Shown one piece after another: positions 36,499 to 45,283 of a stretch of 64,000 nt of DNA. Each line of letters opens with the position of its first letter. Position 1 is the stretch's first letter. Under the pieces are notes generated by a model. That model had not been told where the DNA came from and made no database searches. It saw only the letters and a list, made by a program, of their open reading frames with translations. The stretch spans positions 62,001 to 126,000 of the forward strand of contig JAHEFI010000001.1 in the NCBI GenBank assembly GCA_024640255.1, written 5' to 3'. The translations under genes and the position numbers were made by a program. Origin of the DNA: Bacteroidota bacterium (GTDB lineage: Bacteria > Bacteroidota > Bacteroidia > Chitinophagales > Chitinophagaceae).

Positions 36499-37227
36499 AT
36501 GATTCAAAAAGGGGCAGCTTTAATAATTTTTATTTTTTCTCTGTTATATACTAATATAACTATTGCTCAGACTGATACATTAATTAAAGACAAAGCAGTA
36601 AGTAAAGCTCAACAGGTTTATTTTAACGGAATAGCTGATCAAGCCGCTAAGTTTAACGGAAGTCAGTATCAGGGCTATTTAGTTTCTTTTCAGGATGGTC
36701 ATCCCTATTTTAAATTTGATTATTTATCAAAAGGCAGCATTACTTATGATGGGTTAATTTTTGAAAACTTAAATCTATTATATGATGAAGTATTAGACTG
36801 TGTAGTGTTTCAAGATAATACACACAGAATTCAACTAGTGAATGAAAGACTTAGTGAATTTAGTATTGAAGGATATAATTTTGAAAGATTGGTAAAAAAA
36901 GACAATTCTCCTTTAATTAATACAGGATTTTATCAAGTCTTATCCAGGGGAAAAATAAATCTATATAAAAAAGAAACAAAGAGAATAATTGATAAAATCA
37001 CCAATACTAATGAATTAACTGTTTTATTTGAAGTTCATCAGTATTATTATATTTTACAAGGCGACCAGTTTTATCCTATCAACAGAAAAAAAGATTTGAT
37101 AAAACATTTCAGCGCAAGTGATCCAAAATTTATAAAATGGATAAAGTCATCAGATCTTAATTTTAGAAAAGACAAAGAACGCTCTTTAACAAAAGTTATT
37201 GATTATTATAATCTTCAAAATCAATAG
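36499..37227 (+). CDS. Hypothetical exported protein, first gene of the TonB-receptor cluster
   Basis: No family recognised. The 242 residues start with a signal peptide (about 1-23, ending 'TIAQ') and continue as a mixed alpha/beta protein rich in Tyr, Lys and Asn. Fragments include 'NGSQYQGYLVSFQDGHPYF' and 'YDEVLDCVVFQD'. Its stop is one base before the ATG of the receptor gene, so the two are almost certainly co-expressed. A helper role for the receptor is an inference from position only. Confidence 0.7.
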   Translation: MIQKGAALIIFIFSLLYTNITIAQTDTLIKDKAVSKAQQVYFNGIADQAAKFNGSQYQGYLVSFQDGHPYFKFDYLSKGSITYDGLIFENLNLLYDEVLDCVVFQDNTHRIQLVNERLSEFSIEGYNFERLVKKDNSPLINTGFYQVLSRGKINLYKKETKRIIDKITNTNELTVLFEVHQYYYILQGDQFYPINRKKDLIKHFSASDPKFIKWIKSSDLNFRKDKERSLTKVIDYYNLQNQ

Positions 37228-37228
37228 C

Positions 37229-40000
37229 ATGAAGCATCTTAAAAAAAATCTATTTCTTTTTTTATTTATTGCTTCCTGTTTTTCGTCTCAGGCACAAAAT
37301 GATTCAAGTATTAAAATCTCTATAGTATTAGAAAATGCTAAGCTTTCAACTTTAATTACCAATATTGAAGCGCAATCGGGATTTCATTTTTATTATGATA
37401 GTACACAACTTAGCAATGATTTGTATAGCGCAAAAATTGATAATAAACCCTTACACATTGTATTAGCCGAACTATTTACCCCTAAAAAAATTTATTATAG
37501 TATTGAAAATGACTTGCAAATATTTTTATTTAAAGAGCCCTTACTAAACTTATCCTTGCCAGCAGGCTATTTTACAGGACAGTCAAAAGTTACTATTAAA
37601 AACACCAATGATTCAATTGCCGATATAGATGATTCTAAAAATGTACTAGAAAGTATTGAGGACAAAAAATTATACATCATTGGAGAAAAGCAATTATCAA
37701 CATCTTCTATAGTAAACCTATCTGGATATATAAAAGATGGAAAAACTGGAGAGCCAATTGCTGGAGCATCTGTATATATTGAAAATCCAAGAATTGGATC
37801 TAATACTGATCAAAACGGATACTTTACTATTTCTTTACCAAGAGGAAAACATTTATTAAATATTCAGAGTCTTGGTATTAGAGACTTAAAAAAACAAGTT
37901 CTGTTATATAGTGATGGAAAAATGAATATCGATGCTACTGTTAGTATTATGTCGTTAAAGAAAGTTACTATCTCTTCACAAAAAATGAGCAATATCAGAG
38001 GAACTGTTATGGGTGTTCAAAAGCTGGATATTAAGACAGTTAAACAAGTGCCTGTTGTTTTTGGTGAAGCAGATGTTTTAAGGGTTGTTACTTTATTGCC
38101 AGGCGTAAAAACAGTTGGAGAAGCTAGTACGGGTTTAAATGTAAGAGGTGGTTCATCAGATCAGAATTTAATTTTATTTAATGACGCTACTATTTATAAT
38201 CCCTCTCACTTTTTTGGAATGTTTTCTGCATTTAATCCAGAATTAATTAATAGTGTTGAGTTATATAAAAGTACCATCCCTGCTAATTATGGCGGTAGAT
38301 TAGCCTCAGTATTAGATATTAATAGCAAAGAAGGTAATAAAAAAGAAGTAACTGGTTCGGCAGGAATTGGATTGTTAACTAGCAGGCTTAATATTGAAGG
38401 CCCTATTGAAAAAAATAAGTCTTCCTTTATTTTGGGTGGCCGATCTACTTATTCTAATTGGTTGTTTAATCTTCTGCCAGATGAATACAAAAATAGTAAA
38501 GCAAATTTCTATGATTTGAATTTGATGCTAACAAATCAAATTGATAAAAACAACACCCTTTACTTTACCGGATATATAAGTAAGGATCAATTTAATTTGA
38601 ATAGTGATACAGCATATGGTTATGGAAATAAAAATATCTCAGTAAAGTGGAAACATATATATTCAAATAAATTAAATAGTCTAGTAAGCTCAGGTTGGGA
38701 CAATTATGGTTATCAAATAAACAGCCAAAAACTTCCTCTATCTGCTTATAAATTAAGTTTTGGTATCAATCAGTTTTATTTCAAAACAAATTTCTATTAT
38801 AATTTAAACAATAAACATACCGTTGATTTTGGGGTTAATAGTCTTTATTATAATTTATCGCCCGGAAATTATGAACCTTTAGGCAGCCGTTCTTTAGTGG
38901 TTAATGAAACTATTGCAAATGAACATGCCATTGAAAATGCATTGTTTTTAACAGATCACTATACTATTAATTCAAGATTAAAAGTTGATGCAGGCATTAG
39001 AATGTCTATGTATAGTGCGTTGGGTCCTAATACTTATAATGTATATCCAGAAGGAGCACCAAAATCCACCGATAATATATTAAGAACAATTAGTTTTAAA
39101 CAAGGCGAAGTGGTGAAAAATTATGGTGGTCCAGAATATAGGCTTGGAATTAGATATGTAATTAATGAAACACTTTCATTAAAGGCTGGTATTAATACAC
39201 AAAGACAATACATACATTCTTTGTCTAACACTACCGCAATGGCCCCTACAGATATTTGGAAATTAAGTGATTTAAATATTAAGCCACAAGAAGGAAAGCA
39301 AGCTTCAATAGGCATCTATAAGAATCTAAAATCAAATACCATTGAGGCCTCATTGGAATTATATTATAAGAATATGAATAACTACTTGGATTACAAAAGT
39401 GGAGCCAAGTTAGTGATGAACAAACATATTGAAACGGATGTTCTAGGTACAGAAGGAAAAGCCTATGGCGCCGAGTTTTTAATTAAAAAAATTGCTGGAA
39501 AATTAAATGGTTGGATTAGTTATACTTGGTCTAGAGTATTGTTAAGAATGAATGATATTAACTCTGGGGAATTAATCAATAAGGGTGCTTATTATCCTTC
39601 TAATTATGATAAACCTAATGATATTAATATAATTGCCAATTACAGATTTAGTCACAGATTTAGTATTTCATTTAATACCAGTTATAGTACCGGTCGTCCT
39701 ATAACACTTCCCATTGGAGTGTTTTCTTATGGTGGTTCAACTAGAACATTATATGCCGATAGAAATGCCTATAGAATTCCAGATTACTTCAGAACAGATT
39801 TCTCTATGAATATTGAGGGTAATCATAAGGTAAATCAATTAACACACAACTCTTGGTCTATTGGTGTGTACAATTTAACAGGACAAAGGAACCCTTACTC
39901 TATATATTATGTTTCTGAGAACGGAGTAGTCAATGGATATAAATTATCCATTTTTGGAGCAGCAATCCCTTACATTAACTTAAACATTAGATTTAAATAA
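37229..40000 (+). CDS. TonB-dependent receptor with STN and carboxypeptidase-like domains
   Basis: A 923-residue outer-membrane receptor from the ATG at 37229; the frame extends 10 codons further but inside the previous gene. Order of parts: signal peptide (about 1-24), STN/secretin-like domain (about 27-95, 'LENAKLSTLITNIEAQSGFHFYY'), CarboxypepD_reg-like domain (about 165-245, 'KTGEPIAGASVYIENPRIG'), plug (about 261-375, 'LNVRGGSSDQNLILFND') and a 22-strand-type barrel ending in 'LNIRFK'. STN domains in FecA-like receptors signal to anti-sigma factors, but no such pair is nearby. A DUF4249 lipoprotein and an MG2-like protein follow. Confidence 0.9.
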   Translation: MKHLKKNLFLFLFIASCFSSQAQNDSSIKISIVLENAKLSTLITNIEAQSGFHFYYDSTQLSNDLYSAKIDNKPLHIVLAELFTPKKIYYSIENDLQIFLFKEPLLNLSLPAGYFTGQSKVTIKNTNDSIADIDDSKNVLESIEDKKLYIIGEKQLSTSSIVNLSGYIKDGKTGEPIAGASVYIENPRIGSNTDQNGYFTISLPRGKHLLNIQSLGIRDLKKQVLLYSDGKMNIDATVSIMSLKKVTISSQKMSNIRGTVMGVQKLDIKTVKQVPVVFGEADVLRVVTLLPGVKTVGEASTGLNVRGGSSDQNLILFNDATIYNPSHFFGMFSAFNPELINSVELYKSTIPANYGGRLASVLDINSKEGNKKEVTGSAGIGLLTSRLNIEGPIEKNKSSFILGGRSTYSNWLFNLLPDEYKNSKANFYDLNLMLTNQIDKNNTLYFTGYISKDQFNLNSDTAYGYGNKNISVKWKHIYSNKLNSLVSSGWDNYGYQINSQKLPLSAYKLSFGINQFYFKTNFYYNLNNKHTVDFGVNSLYYNLSPGNYEPLGSRSLVVNETIANEHAIENALFLTDHYTINSRLKVDAGIRMSMYSALGPNTYNVYPEGAPKSTDNILRTISFKQGEVVKNYGGPEYRLGIRYVINETLSLKAGINTQRQYIHSLSNTTAMAPTDIWKLSDLNIKPQEGKQASIGIYKNLKSNTIEASLELYYKNMNNYLDYKSGAKLVMNKHIETDVLGTEGKAYGAEFLIKKIAGKLNGWISYTWSRVLLRMNDINSGELINKGAYYPSNYDKPNDINIIANYRFSHRFSISFNTSYSTGRPITLPIGVFSYGGSTRTLYADRNAYRIPDYFRTDFSMNIEGNHKVNQLTHNSWSIGVYNLTGQRNPYSIYYVSENGVVNGYKLSIFGAAIPYINLNIRFK

Positions 40001-40005
40001 GCAGC

Positions 40006-41172
40006 ATGAAAAAAATATTTAAATATCTATTGCTTTTGTTAATTCCATTTTCTTGCAAAGAGAAATATATATCACCTGTGGTTTCACCCGCCACCGGCTA
40101 TTTGGTAGTAGAAGGTGTAATTAATAGTGGACCAGGTGAAACCAATATTACCTTATCTAGAACCACACCATTAAATAAACAAACTGTTTTATTTGAAACA
40201 GGCGCTACGGTGCTAGTTGAAGGAGAAGACAATAGCAGATTTTTATTAAAAGAAGTTAGTTCTGGAAAGTATAGCACTGCTAACATGGCCTTATCAAATA
40301 CCAAAAAATATAGATTATCCATAGCTACAAAAGATGGTAAAAAATACCAATCAGATTTTTCTTCTGTTAATTATAATCCACCAATTGATAGTGTAAACTG
40401 GAAAAGACAAGGAAGAGACGTGCAATTATATGTAAATACACATGATCCTAATAATAATACCAAATATTATCAATGGGAATATGTAGAAACATGGGAGCTA
40501 CACACTTACTATCTATCCACATTAAAATATAAGGAAGTTACCAATAGTAGAGGTGTTACTACATACAGTGCTGTGTATAATGATTCAAGTAGTTTTGGGC
40601 CAGATTTGACAAAATATTTTTGCTGGAGAACAGAGCCGTCTACTACAATTTTTACTGGCACAAGTTCTAATTTATCAAGTGATGTAATTAATCTTCCAAT
40701 GATATCCATTCCCGCAGATTCCTGGAAGTTAAATATCTTATATTCAGTAAATACCAAACAATATAGCTTGAGTAAGGGTAGGTATGAATTTTTACAAAGA
40801 ATGAAAAAAAATACAGAAAGTACAGGTTCTGTTTTTGATGCTCAACCTTCAGAATTAAATAGTAATATTCATTGTGTAAGTAATCCATTAGAACCTGTTA
40901 TAGGCTATATTGATATATGTCCAATACAAGAGAAAAGAATTTATATTAATAGAAAATCTTTACCTGATTGGAATTATAGCCAAAGCTGTTCAGAAATTGA
41001 AGTCCCTAATAATTCAGATAGTATAGCTATTAAAGCCCTGTTTTTACTACCCACTTATCCAAAAACAGACCCTATGACCGGAAGGATAATTTCTTTTTTT
41101 GCTGCACCTCCTGAGTGTGTTGATTGTAAACTAAGGGGATCTAGTATAAAACCATCTTTTTGGCCTAATTAA
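40006..41172 (+). CDS. DUF4249 family lipoprotein
   Basis: A 388-residue predicted lipoprotein (Cys17 after 'LIPFS'). It matches DUF4249, a family regularly found after TonB receptors in Bacteroidota: 'LVVEGVINSGPGETNITLSRT', 'TGATVLVEGED', 'YRLSIATKDGKKYQSDF' and a Cys-containing end ('CSEIEVPNNSD', 'PPECVDCKLRGSSIKPSFW'). It probably sits on the outer membrane and helps the receptor bind or hand over its cargo, as SusD does for SusC, although it is not a SusD homologue. It starts five bases after the receptor. Confidence 0.85.
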   Translation: MKKIFKYLLLLLIPFSCKEKYISPVVSPATGYLVVEGVINSGPGETNITLSRTTPLNKQTVLFETGATVLVEGEDNSRFLLKEVSSGKYSTANMALSNTKKYRLSIATKDGKKYQSDFSSVNYNPPIDSVNWKRQGRDVQLYVNTHDPNNNTKYYQWEYVETWELHTYYLSTLKYKEVTNSRGVTTYSAVYNDSSSFGPDLTKYFCWRTEPSTTIFTGTSSNLSSDVINLPMISIPADSWKLNILYSVNTKQYSLSKGRYEFLQRMKKNTESTGSVFDAQPSELNSNIHCVSNPLEPVIGYIDICPIQEKRIYINRKSLPDWNYSQSCSEIEVPNNSDSIAIKALFLLPTYPKTDPMTGRIISFFAAPPECVDCKLRGSSIKPSFWPN

Positions 41173-41182
41173 ATTGCTTTTT

Positions 41183-43543
41183 ATGAAAAGACATATATAC
41201 ATAATAGTAGCAATTAATTTATTTCTATGTAGTAATAATGTAACTGCTCAATCAAAAGAAATTACTGAATTAAAAAACACCATTGAACAGTATACTGTAA
41301 ACGCATTACCAGAGAAAATTTATCTACATACTGACAAATCTGTTTATTTAAACAATGAAGTGTGTTGGTTTAAGATTTATACTGTTGATGGATTTTTTCA
41401 TGAACCACTAAGCTTAAATAAAATTGCCTACGTTGAATTGTTGGATGTGAATAATCAACCAATAGCGCAAGAAAAAATTGAATTAAAAGACGCAATTGAT
41501 CAAGGTTCTATTCAATTGCCCGTTAATTTATCAACAGGAAAATACACTTTAGTGGCTTATACCAATTGGATGAAAAACTTTGATCCTCGTTTTTTCTTTT
41601 CAAAATCCATTTCTATTATTAATACGCAGTATGTTGCTGATCTTGCTCCAATAAAAAAGACCAGCTACAATATTTCTATTTTTCCAGAAAGTGGTTCATT
41701 ACTAGCTGGTATTAAAAACAAGATTGGATTTTCTGTGACAAATAACTTCGGTCAAGGTATAATTTCTAATGGTTGGATTATTAGAAATAATAAGGATACC
41801 ATTAGTCAGGTAGCCACTATGATCAATGGTCTTGGTTCTTATTCACTTATGATTGATAAGGAAGGTGAATACAAAATGATTTTTTTGCAATCAGATACTC
41901 TTATTGAAAAACAATTTCCAAAAGCTCAGTCAACTGGAGCTGTTATACAGGTGACTACAGATCAAGACTCGGTTCTTTCAACTATTTATACCAAATCTTC
42001 TGCTGTCAATAGTGGCTATTTAGTTATACATAATAGAGGTATTGTAAAAAGAGTTGTTCAAGTATATTTTTCAAATGAGCAAGCAACTATTAAAACGGCA
42101 CTAAATAATTTAGGTGATGGAATAAATGTATTTAGCTATTTTGATTTAGATAAAAACCCAATTGCAGAAAGACTTTATTTTAAATATCCTGAAGAGAGTG
42201 AATCAAAAATAGCTCTCGAAACTAATTATTTTAAAAAACGTCAAAAAATTAATCTAACACTACAGGCAACTAGTTCAAATATGTACAATGCCTCTATGGC
42301 AGTATATAAAATTGATTCTTTGCAAAATATAGATGAAGTAAATATTGAAAATTATATTTGGCTTAGCTCGGATCTATCTTCAAAAGTTGAACATCCAGAT
42401 ATATATTTTAATAAATTAAATCCTAGTAGGGCATTGTTAATGGATGATTTGATGTTAACAAAAGGCTGGAGAAGATTTTTAATGAACGATATTCTTCATG
42501 GTAAAGCACAGCCCTTATTATCTTTTTTACCTGAAATGGGAGGCTCATTGATTGGCGGTAAACTTACCAATGCTAATACGCAAGCTAAACTTGGAGAAAC
42601 TGCTGCCTATATTTCTTCTCCTTCGATTAACACCACCTTTACTTCAACTATTAGCGATAGCATAGGCGGGTTAAGATTTCAACTTAATAATTTTAAAAAC
42701 GATGGCCAGATTATAGTTCAAGCTGCTAATTTGGATAATTCGCATAATAAAATTGACATCGAAAATCCTTTTGTGGCAAAAAATTATTTTCTTTCATATT
42801 CGGATCCGATTTTTGTAAAAACACTTCCAAAATCAAATCTAGCTTTGTTGCACAGAAATGTTCAGGTTCAAAATTTATATACTCCACAGTTTACCAATCA
42901 AATTCAAGCTTCGAAAAAAGACACTAATGCATTTTATTATAAACCCGATAGAACCTACTTTTTGGACGACTATGCAAGATTTACAACATTGGAAGAAGTG
43001 ATTAGAGAATATGTAACTCCTGTAAGTTTAGTTAAGAAAAAAGGGAAGTATCAATTGTATGTTTATGATGAGGCCTATAAAAAATTCTTTGAATCAAATC
43101 CATTAGTTCTGTTAGATGGTGTTGTTATTCAGGACATTGATAAATTCTTAGAATACGATCCTTTAAAGATTAGAAAGTTAGAAGTTGTTTCTAGAACCTA
43201 TTATTTAGGCAATATTGCATATAGTGGTATAATTAATTTCACTACTTATAAAGGCAAGCTTGAAGCCTTTGAGATAGATCCAAAAGCAGTTGTTTTAAAC
43301 TATAGTGGCCTCCAAGACAGAAGAATCTTTGCGGCTCCTGTTTATGAAACACAAGCTCAAATTGACAGTCGAATACCCGATTTTAGACAATTATTATGTT
43401 GGAACCCCAATGTAAAAATTGATAAAAAGCTTTCCACTTCATTCTATAGTTCCGATGTTTCCGGTAAATACTATATAAGTATTCAAGGGATAGACAAGAA
43501 GGGAAAAATATTGAATCAATCTTCGATTTTTGAGGTAAAATAA
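41183..43543 (+). CDS. Exported MG2-like / plug-like domain protein
   Basis: A 786-residue exported protein; the ATG at 41183 gives a clean signal peptide, while a TTG three codons earlier does not look needed. Near 45-130 it has a macroglobulin MG2-like domain ('EKIYLHTDKSVYLNNEVCWFKI', 'LSTGKYTLVAYTNWM'). Near 640-670 comes a TonB-plug-like segment ('NPLVLLDGVVIQDI', 'IRKLEVVSRTYY'). Proteins of this build are common beside TonB receptors in Bacteroidota, but their function is not established. It is the last gene of the receptor cluster; the convergent ORF6N gene abuts it with no gap. Confidence 0.78.
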   Translation: MKRHIYIIVAINLFLCSNNVTAQSKEITELKNTIEQYTVNALPEKIYLHTDKSVYLNNEVCWFKIYTVDGFFHEPLSLNKIAYVELLDVNNQPIAQEKIELKDAIDQGSIQLPVNLSTGKYTLVAYTNWMKNFDPRFFFSKSISIINTQYVADLAPIKKTSYNISIFPESGSLLAGIKNKIGFSVTNNFGQGIISNGWIIRNNKDTISQVATMINGLGSYSLMIDKEGEYKMIFLQSDTLIEKQFPKAQSTGAVIQVTTDQDSVLSTIYTKSSAVNSGYLVIHNRGIVKRVVQVYFSNEQATIKTALNNLGDGINVFSYFDLDKNPIAERLYFKYPEESESKIALETNYFKKRQKINLTLQATSSNMYNASMAVYKIDSLQNIDEVNIENYIWLSSDLSSKVEHPDIYFNKLNPSRALLMDDLMLTKGWRRFLMNDILHGKAQPLLSFLPEMGGSLIGGKLTNANTQAKLGETAAYISSPSINTTFTSTISDSIGGLRFQLNNFKNDGQIIVQAANLDNSHNKIDIENPFVAKNYFLSYSDPIFVKTLPKSNLALLHRNVQVQNLYTPQFTNQIQASKKDTNAFYYKPDRTYFLDDYARFTTLEEVIREYVTPVSLVKKKGKYQLYVYDEAYKKFFESNPLVLLDGVVIQDIDKFLEYDPLKIRKLEVVSRTYYLGNIAYSGIINFTTYKGKLEAFEIDPKAVVLNYSGLQDRRIFAAPVYETQAQIDSRIPDFRQLLCWNPNVKIDKKLSTSFYSSDVSGKYYISIQGIDKKGKILNQSSIFEVK

Positions 43544-44110
43544 TTATTTATTAAACCCTATCCTTGTTCTATTGTCCCATTTATTTTTGGCAGCATTTTC
43601 GTCAAGGATATTCTCAATTGCCTCATAAATTTGAGTTAATTGAGCATCGTGGCCTCCTAAACGTTCTCTGATTTCATCTAATTGATGTTTAAAATCTGTT
43701 TTTATTAATAAAACCCGTCTTAGTTCCACAAATGCCCTCATTATGGCAATATTCATACTAATTGCCTTTTTTGAGTTAACAATTCCACTTAACATTGCAA
43801 CTCCTTGTTCGGTAAATGCTAGGGGTAGATATTTTGTATGCTCCCCTCTACCACCCTTTAAGGTCACAAATTGTGACCTTAAAGAAATCATACCTGGATT
43901 TAGGTCTTTAATTTGAACTCTAATTTTATCAATTTCTTCATTGGTGAGTTGAAACATAAAATCCTCAGGAAACCTTTCAATATGCCTTTTTACAGACTGA
44001 TTTAAGACTTTTGTTTCAACCTCATAGAGTTGCGCTATGTCTTTATCAAGAATAACTCTTTGTCCTCTTATTTCGTAAATACGATTTTGCAAACTTTGTA
44101 ATATTTCCAT
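43544..44110 (-). CDS. ORF6N domain-containing protein
   Basis: The 188-residue product has an N-terminal ORF6N domain (about 5-95: 'IYEIRGQRVILDKDIAQLYEVETKVLNQSVKRHIERFPEDFMFQLT'-type order). This DNA-binding module is related to phage antirepressors. A helical C-terminal region (about 115-180) with 'MNIAIMRAFVELRRVLL' is probably a coiled coil. Stand-alone copies are frequent and mobile in Bacteroidota. No other phage gene is nearby, so it is probably a lone accessory regulator. Confidence 0.85.
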   Translation of the reverse strand: MEILQSLQNRIYEIRGQRVILDKDIAQLYEVETKVLNQSVKRHIERFPEDFMFQLTNEEIDKIRVQIKDLNPGMISLRSQFVTLKGGRGEHTKYLPLAFTEQGVAMLSGIVNSKKAISMNIAIMRAFVELRRVLLIKTDFKHQLDEIRERLGGHDAQLTQIYEAIENILDENAAKNKWDNRTRIGFNK

Positions 44111-44251
44111 ATAATTAAATTTTAGGGAACCAATTTAATCTGAAATAAAACAAAATCCGATTAAACTTATTCGTTCGGATATTTTCTAATGTGCATTATT
44201 ATCAAGTAGTTTCGAAAGTCGATAAAAAAAGAGCACATTTAGGCTTCTGAA

Positions 44252-44282
44252 TTGCTTTAGATTATCTAGACGCTTAGTTTTG
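44252..44282 (+). promoter_or_regulatory. Promoter of the SbtA-like permease gene
   Basis: TTG (44252-44254) and TAGTTTTG (44275-44282) are exactly 20 bases apart, an excellent match to the Bacteroidota TTG/TAnnTTTG promoter. The start codon lies 44 bases downstream, leaving a short leader that contains an inverted repeat. Confidence 0.75.
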
Positions 44283-44288
44283 TGCTGT

Positions 44289-44305
44289 TTTAGGCATAGC
44301 CTAAA
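44289..44305. promoter_or_regulatory. Inverted repeat TTTAGGC-ATA-GCCTAAA, possible operator
   Basis: A perfect 7+7 inverted repeat with a 3-base centre starts seven bases after the -7 element, about where transcription should begin. A further copy of the half-site TTTAGGC lies upstream of the -33 element (44238-44244). This arrangement suggests a repressor-type operator rather than a terminator, since no T-run follows. Confidence 0.45.
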
Positions 44306-44326
44306 CTAAACCTCGAAATCTACCAC

Positions 44327-45283
44327 ATGAATTTAAATCTTCTAGTAGAAAACCTAACTAACCCTGCTTTACTTTTCTTTTTTCTTGGAATATTAGCTAA
44401 GCTTTTCAAAAGTGATTTAGAAATTCCTGAGAATACTTCAAAGTTTATTTCTTTATACTTATTATTCTCCATTGGCTTCAAGGGAGGCCAAGAGCTGTCT
44501 CATGACGCCTTATCTGTAGAGATTATTACTAGTTTATTTTTTGGTTTCTTTATATCATTAATCATTCCGTTGTATACCTTTTATATCCTAAAAAAGAAAT
44601 TATCTATTTATGATAGTGGCGCCATAGCTGCGGCTTATGGTTCGGTGAGTGCGGTAACTTTTGTAACCGCCACTTCTTATTTAGAATCTGTAAAACTTTC
44701 TTTGCATGGTCATATGGTTGCAGTGATGGCTTTGATGGAGTCTCCTGCAATTATTATGGGATTGATTTTAATTTCCATACACAATAAAGAGATGAAAATT
44801 AAAAAATCTGGTATTTTAAAACACTCTTTAACCAATGGAAGTGTGTTTTTAATTATTGGAAGTTTAATCATTGGCTATATTGCTACAGCAAAACAAGCAG
44901 AGGGTATCAAGCCTTTCACAACGGATATCTATAAAGGATTTTTAGCCATCTTTTTATTAGATATGGGATTAGTGAGTGGAAGTAAATTAAAATCCTTTTT
45001 CCAATTTGGATGGTTCCCAATTGTATTTGCTATCGTAGTTCCCCTATTCAATGGTATACTATTTGCTTATTTGTCTCAATGGGTTACATTGGATGTATCT
45101 AACAGATTTATTTTTGCAGTGTTAGCTGCATCTGCTTCCTATATTGCAGTTCCAGCGGCTATGAAAATTAATGTACCCCAAGCCAATCCTAGCTTGTATT
45201 TGCCCATGGCATTAGCGCTTACCTTCCCGGTAAATATTACTATTGGGATGCCAATTTATTATTATGTAATCAATAATTTTTAA
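44327..45283 (+). CDS. Sodium-dependent bicarbonate transporter family permease (SbtA-like)
   Basis: A 318-residue inner-membrane protein with about ten helices matching the SbtA family, first known as cyanobacterial Na+/bicarbonate symporters. Typical features are 'NPALLFFFLGILAKLFKSDLEIP', 'LYLLFSIGFKGGQEL', 'GAIAAAYGSVSAVTFVTATSYLE' and 'AASASYIAVPAAMKINVPQANPSLYLPMALALTFPVNI'. No SbtB-like PII regulator lies beside it. In a heterotroph it may supply bicarbonate for carboxylases or carry another anion. Its stop shares TTAA with the convergent M1 peptidase gene. Confidence 0.88.
   Translation: MNLNLLVENLTNPALLFFFLGILAKLFKSDLEIPENTSKFISLYLLFSIGFKGGQELSHDALSVEIITSLFFGFFISLIIPLYTFYILKKKLSIYDSGAIAAAYGSVSAVTFVTATSYLESVKLSLHGHMVAVMALMESPAIIMGLILISIHNKEMKIKKSGILKHSLTNGSVFLIIGSLIIGYIATAKQAEGIKPFTTDIYKGFLAIFLLDMGLVSGSKLKSFFQFGWFPIVFAIVVPLFNGILFAYLSQWVTLDVSNRFIFAVLAASASYIAVPAAMKINVPQANPSLYLPMALALTFPVNITIGMPIYYYVINNF

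Noticed and set aside
37199-37228. Ten-codon upstream extension of the TonB receptor
   Set aside because: It lies inside the previous gene; the signal peptide starts naturally at 37229.
43544-44110. ORF6N gene as evidence of a prophage
   Set aside because: No other phage gene, integrase or attachment site nearby; such genes often occur alone in Bacteroidota.
44155-44180. Inverted repeat ATCCGA...TCGGAT upstream of the SbtA gene
   Set aside because: Short arms with a 14-base spacer and no T-run; too weak to call an operator or terminator.
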